A model generated the notes under the pieces. It had not been told where the DNA came from. It made no database searches and saw nothing but the letters and a program-made list of their open reading frames with translations. From Bdellovibrionales bacterium GWA2_49_15 (GTDB lineage: Bacteria > Bdellovibrionota > Bacteriovoracia > Bacteriovoracales > Bacteriovoracaceae), in contig MEPP01000031.1 of assembly GCA_001769855.1 (NCBI GenBank), forward strand, positions 108,089 to 172,088: DNA of 64,000 bases. The letters run 5' to 3'. The position numbers and the translations under genes are program-made. Position 1 is the first letter of the stretch. Every line of letters begins with the position of its first letter. Of this stretch, positions 61,689-64,000 are shown in pieces.

Positions 61689-62513
61689 ATGCGTGCTGTG
61701 TTGCATGTTTTTTTCGTGTTTACCTTTCTACTTGCCGTAGTGTGGGCATGCACGAGCACCAAACAAAATTCCGGAAGCGGAAATAATCGACGCGCACTCG
61801 ATGCCTATTACATTCCCAGCGATGTGGTTAAATATCTGCTGCCCGAAGTTCCCACCTGGGCCAACATCTCCCTGTCTGGATCATGCCACCGCCAGGAAAG
61901 CATTCGCTATTTTGATGTCAAGGAAGTGAATGGCTCCTACAGCGTTTCCTATTTTGATATTCTCGAAGCACAGATCAACTTTAATCAGGAAAAGCAAAAT
62001 GTCCTGCGGGTGGCGCGACTTGCCCCGGATATGCCTGCCGACTCGGTGTCGGGACTTCCGCCGCGGCAGGAAGAGCTGTTGTTTTACCAGGCCCTCGATC
62101 GCGCCCAGGCCAAGTTTTACTCGTTTAAGGTTCCGACCTTCAAACGCATTAATCTTCTATGGATTGATTCGCTTTTAGTGTGGACAGAAAAGATCCCGAC
62201 GCTCCAACCTCGCGTGGCCAAGATCTTACTCAATCATGATTGGGCGGTATCCGGTCATCCCGTGATTTTTTCCTTTTGTCTGACCTCATTGGACTTAGAA
62301 AAAATTCTCGAACAGGAAAAGGTGGCCGATCATAATATTCGAGTGCTCGGGTCTGAGGCCATGAGCCCTTACCGCCCTGATTTGCAGATGGGCACCGGTG
62401 CCAAACTCTATTTAGAAGGATTTTTTGCCAAAGAGCAGGAACTGCATCTATATTCACGAGGTAAAAAATGGCCCCTGGAACTCGAGGGCCAGGCGACAAT
62501 TCACGATTTTTAA
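61689..62513 (+). CDS. Lipoprotein of unknown function
   Basis: A 274-residue protein with a lipobox (VVWAC) starting at the ATG at 61689, which has AAGGA upstream; a start at 61674 overlapping the previous stop is also possible. Mature strands and helices include VPTWANISLSGSCHRQESIR and VADHNIRVLGSEAMSPYR. No family is recognised. It lies in a short plus-strand run of oxidoreductase, lipoprotein and cyclophilin. Confidence 0.7.
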   Translation: MRAVLHVFFVFTFLLAVVWACTSTKQNSGSGNNRRALDAYYIPSDVVKYLLPEVPTWANISLSGSCHRQESIRYFDVKEVNGSYSVSYFDILEAQINFNQEKQNVLRVARLAPDMPADSVSGLPPRQEELLFYQALDRAQAKFYSFKVPTFKRINLLWIDSLLVWTEKIPTLQPRVAKILLNHDWAVSGHPVIFSFCLTSLDLEKILEQEKVADHNIRVLGSEAMSPYRPDLQMGTGAKLYLEGFFAKEQELHLYSRGKKWPLELEGQATIHDF

Positions 62514-62533
62514 ATCTCAAAAAGGAGACATGT

Positions 62534-63079
62534 ATGTTTGGAGCTGACATAAAAAAAATTGACTACAAAGAGGAAAAAGAAACTCGGCCCAAGGCCAAAT
62601 TCAAAACCACCTTAGGTGAGTTCACCATCGAACTGTTCGCCACAGAATGCCCCGAAACAGTTTGGAATTTTATTAATTTGGCCGAAGGTCGTCAGGAAAC
62701 TTCCAGGAAAGGTCCTTTCTATGATGGCCTCAAATTTCACCGAGTCATCGAAGGTTTTATGCTTCAAGGCGGCTGCCCCACCGGAACAGGAACCGGAGGC
62801 CCGGGCTATCGTTTCAAAGATGAGTTCAATCCAAAATTGCGTCACGACAAAGCGGGAATCTTATCCATGGCCAATGCCGGCCCCGGCACCAATGGCAGCC
62901 AATTTTTTGTCACTCTCGCCCCGACTCCCCATCTCGACGGTCGCCACACGGTCTTTGGCCGCGTGATCGAAGGAATGGATGTGGTGAAACAAATCGGCAG
63001 CGTGGAAACCGGTGCTCAGGATCGCCCTAAAAAAGATGTGATTATCGAAAAAGTCACAATAGAACGAACTGCGGTCTAA
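62534..63079 (+). CDS. Cyclophilin-type peptidyl-prolyl isomerase
   Basis: A 181-residue cytoplasmic cyclophilin. Active-site pieces are FHRVIEGFMLQGGCPTGTG, ILSMANAGPGTNGSQFFVTL and HLDGRHTVFGRVIEGMDVV. The start at 62534 follows AGGAGA; the frame to 62468 overlaps the upstream gene. It speeds proline isomerisation in folding. It overlaps the convergent recJ by four bases. Confidence 0.93.
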   Translation: MFGADIKKIDYKEEKETRPKAKFKTTLGEFTIELFATECPETVWNFINLAEGRQETSRKGPFYDGLKFHRVIEGFMLQGGCPTGTGTGGPGYRFKDEFNPKLRHDKAGILSMANAGPGTNGSQFFVTLAPTPHLDGRHTVFGRVIEGMDVVKQIGSVETGAQDRPKKDVIIEKVTIERTAV

Positions 63080-64000
63080 CATTCCATCTGGATATGTTTT
63101 ATTTGAAGTTGGACAAACTCTTTGCCCTTCCAGCGATTGATTCCCAGTTCGAAGTCTATAATGGGAGCGGCGTTGGGACGTGAGGCATAAGTTTTAAAAA
63201 TTTCTTCCGGATGAATGGCCTGCCATTTCCCAATGTAGTTGAAGCTCACGCCTTTTAGGTGATGGGTGGGATCAGACTTGCTCACAAGACTCCATTTTAC
63301 ATGGACATCTTTCATGAGCTCATAGGATTCAATCTTGAGATCCCGCACGCGAAAGGTGGGGCGCTCATTGCCGTTACCGAAAGGCTCCAGCATTTCCAGG
63401 TCGCGGGCCAGCTTGGCGCCGATCTCGTGGGCCTTAACTTCCAGATCAAAAGTTTCGCTCTCGGTTCGAAGTAAGGGCGGAAGGGTGCGCAGAATTTTTT
63501 TGAATTCCTGCGTGAAGGCGGACAAATTTTCTTTCTTAAGCGACATTCCGGCAGCGGCCTTATGGCCCCCAAAACGCACGAAGTGATGGGACAGCTTTTG
63601 CAAGATTTCAAAAATATTTAAGTCCCCGGCGCTGCGGGCGGAACCCTTGAGTAGCCCCTCTTCCTGGGCATTGGTGAACACGATGGCGGGAACCTTGAAG
63701 GTATCGACTAATTTTGAAGCGACAATTCCAATGACACCTTCATGCCAATCTGCGGAGTAAGCGATGGAGGCCACGGGGTCATCACCTTCCAGCTCGCGAA
63801 TCATTTGCTCCCGGGCCAGCTCAAAAACCCCGGCCTGAATCATCTTCCTTTCTCGGTTGGAAATATCCAGCTGGTTATAACAGAGGAAGGCGCGGTCAGA
63901 ATCTTCCGCGATGAGCAGCTCCAGCGCCTTCTCCGGATGCTCCAGGCGGCCCTTGGAATTAATCATGGGGCCGATATAAAAACCGCATTTTTCGCTGAGA
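63076..64000 (-). CDS. recJ: RecJ single-stranded DNA exonuclease, C-terminal part (5' end beyond window)
   Basis: About 308 residues of RecJ read in from the right edge. The DHHA1 segment begins GPMINSKGRLEHPEKALELL, followed by ADWHEGVIGIVASKLVDTF, GSARSAGDLNIFEIL and FVRFGGHKAAAGMSL, then the OB-fold end. RecJ degrades single-stranded DNA 5' to 3' in repair. The N-terminal DHH domain is outside the window. Confidence 0.93.
   Translation of the reverse strand, partial: LSEKCGFYIGPMINSKGRLEHPEKALELLIAEDSDRAFLCYNQLDISNRERKMIQAGVFELAREQMIRELEGDDPVASIAYSADWHEGVIGIVASKLVDTFKVPAIVFTNAQEEGLLKGSARSAGDLNIFEILQKLSHHFVRFGGHKAAAGMSLKKENLSAFTQEFKKILRTLPPLLRTESETFDLEVKAHEIGAKLARDLEMLEPFGNGNERPTFRVRDLKIESYELMKDVHVKWSLVSKSDPTHHLKGVSFNYIGKWQAIHPEEIFKTYASRPNAAPIIDFELGINRWKGKEFVQLQIKHIQMEC

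Noticed and set aside
1..64000. Complete insertion sequence, prophage or CRISPR array
   Set aside because: No transposase, integrase, phage structural gene or regularly spaced repeat was found; the decayed stretch at 36.3-37.9 kb has no such gene.

Overview
The window looks like chromosomal DNA of a Gram-negative bacterium of roughly balanced base composition. The most plausible affiliation is Bdellovibrionota or a related deltaproteobacterial-type lineage. This rests on the very high share of Sec-exported and lipoprotein genes of unknown family, several secreted hydrolases, outer-membrane beta-barrels, a PilZ protein, and strand-switching gene clusters with little intergenic space. I assign the phylum from gene style, not from a marker comparison, so it is tentative. 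The only RNA gene I can support is one tRNA-Arg(UCU) at 55098-55174. I see no complete insertion sequence, CRISPR array, rRNA or replication origin.

Left part (1-30 kb). The window opens in the 3' end of pstB followed by phoU. A PAP2 phosphatase and a secreted endonuclease/exonuclease/phosphatase-fold (EEP) enzyme follow. A tightly packed minus-strand operon (9043 down to 3162) encodes an exported sphingomyelinase-like EEP enzyme, a GMC alcohol oxidoreductase, an aldehyde dehydrogenase carrying an N-terminal domain normally associated with GMC enzymes, and a fold-type III PLP enzyme. Read together these could oxidise and cleave an amino-alcohol released from a lipid. Next come a possible clan-CD peptidase, a large secreted M64-like metalloprotease, a short-chain fatty acid transporter, a clan GH-A lipoprotein, a FAD oxidase flanked by two small disulfide modules, an ABC-2 exporter of one ATPase and two permeases, a FabH-type ketoacyl synthase and a second aldehyde dehydrogenase.

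Middle (30-43 kb). A plus-strand operon (30319-36266) joins a small outer-membrane barrel, an MscS channel, a thiolase, a FadJ-type bifunctional beta-oxidation enzyme and an alpha-methylacyl-CoA racemase-type enzyme that looks truncated at its C-terminus. The truncation abuts a decayed stretch (about 36260-37940). This holds a frameshifted winged-helix pseudogene on the minus strand and a hipBA locus in which hipB is intact behind an inverted-repeat operator while hipA is broken. Small accessory enzymes (VOC, exported YCII-like, tautomerase) follow.

Right part (43-64 kb). It carries a DUF4874/DUF4832 lipoprotein, a DUF523 protein, an M32 carboxypeptidase, a secreted alpha-amylase, a PhoB/PhoR pair (PhoR without membrane helices) and a divergent DUF47-Pit low-affinity phosphate system with a Pho-box-like direct repeat between them. 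A third secreted EEP enzyme, a DUF4421 barrel, a GC-rich hairpin/repeat segment next to the tRNA, a glycolate/lactate-type FAD oxidase coupled to rsgA, PilZ, an oligopeptide-binding lipoprotein, a two-Rossmann-motif oxidoreductase, a cyclophilin and the C-terminal part of RecJ follow.

One architectural habit stands out: six convergent gene pairs overlap by exactly four bases at their stop codons, leaving no room for bidirectional terminators.
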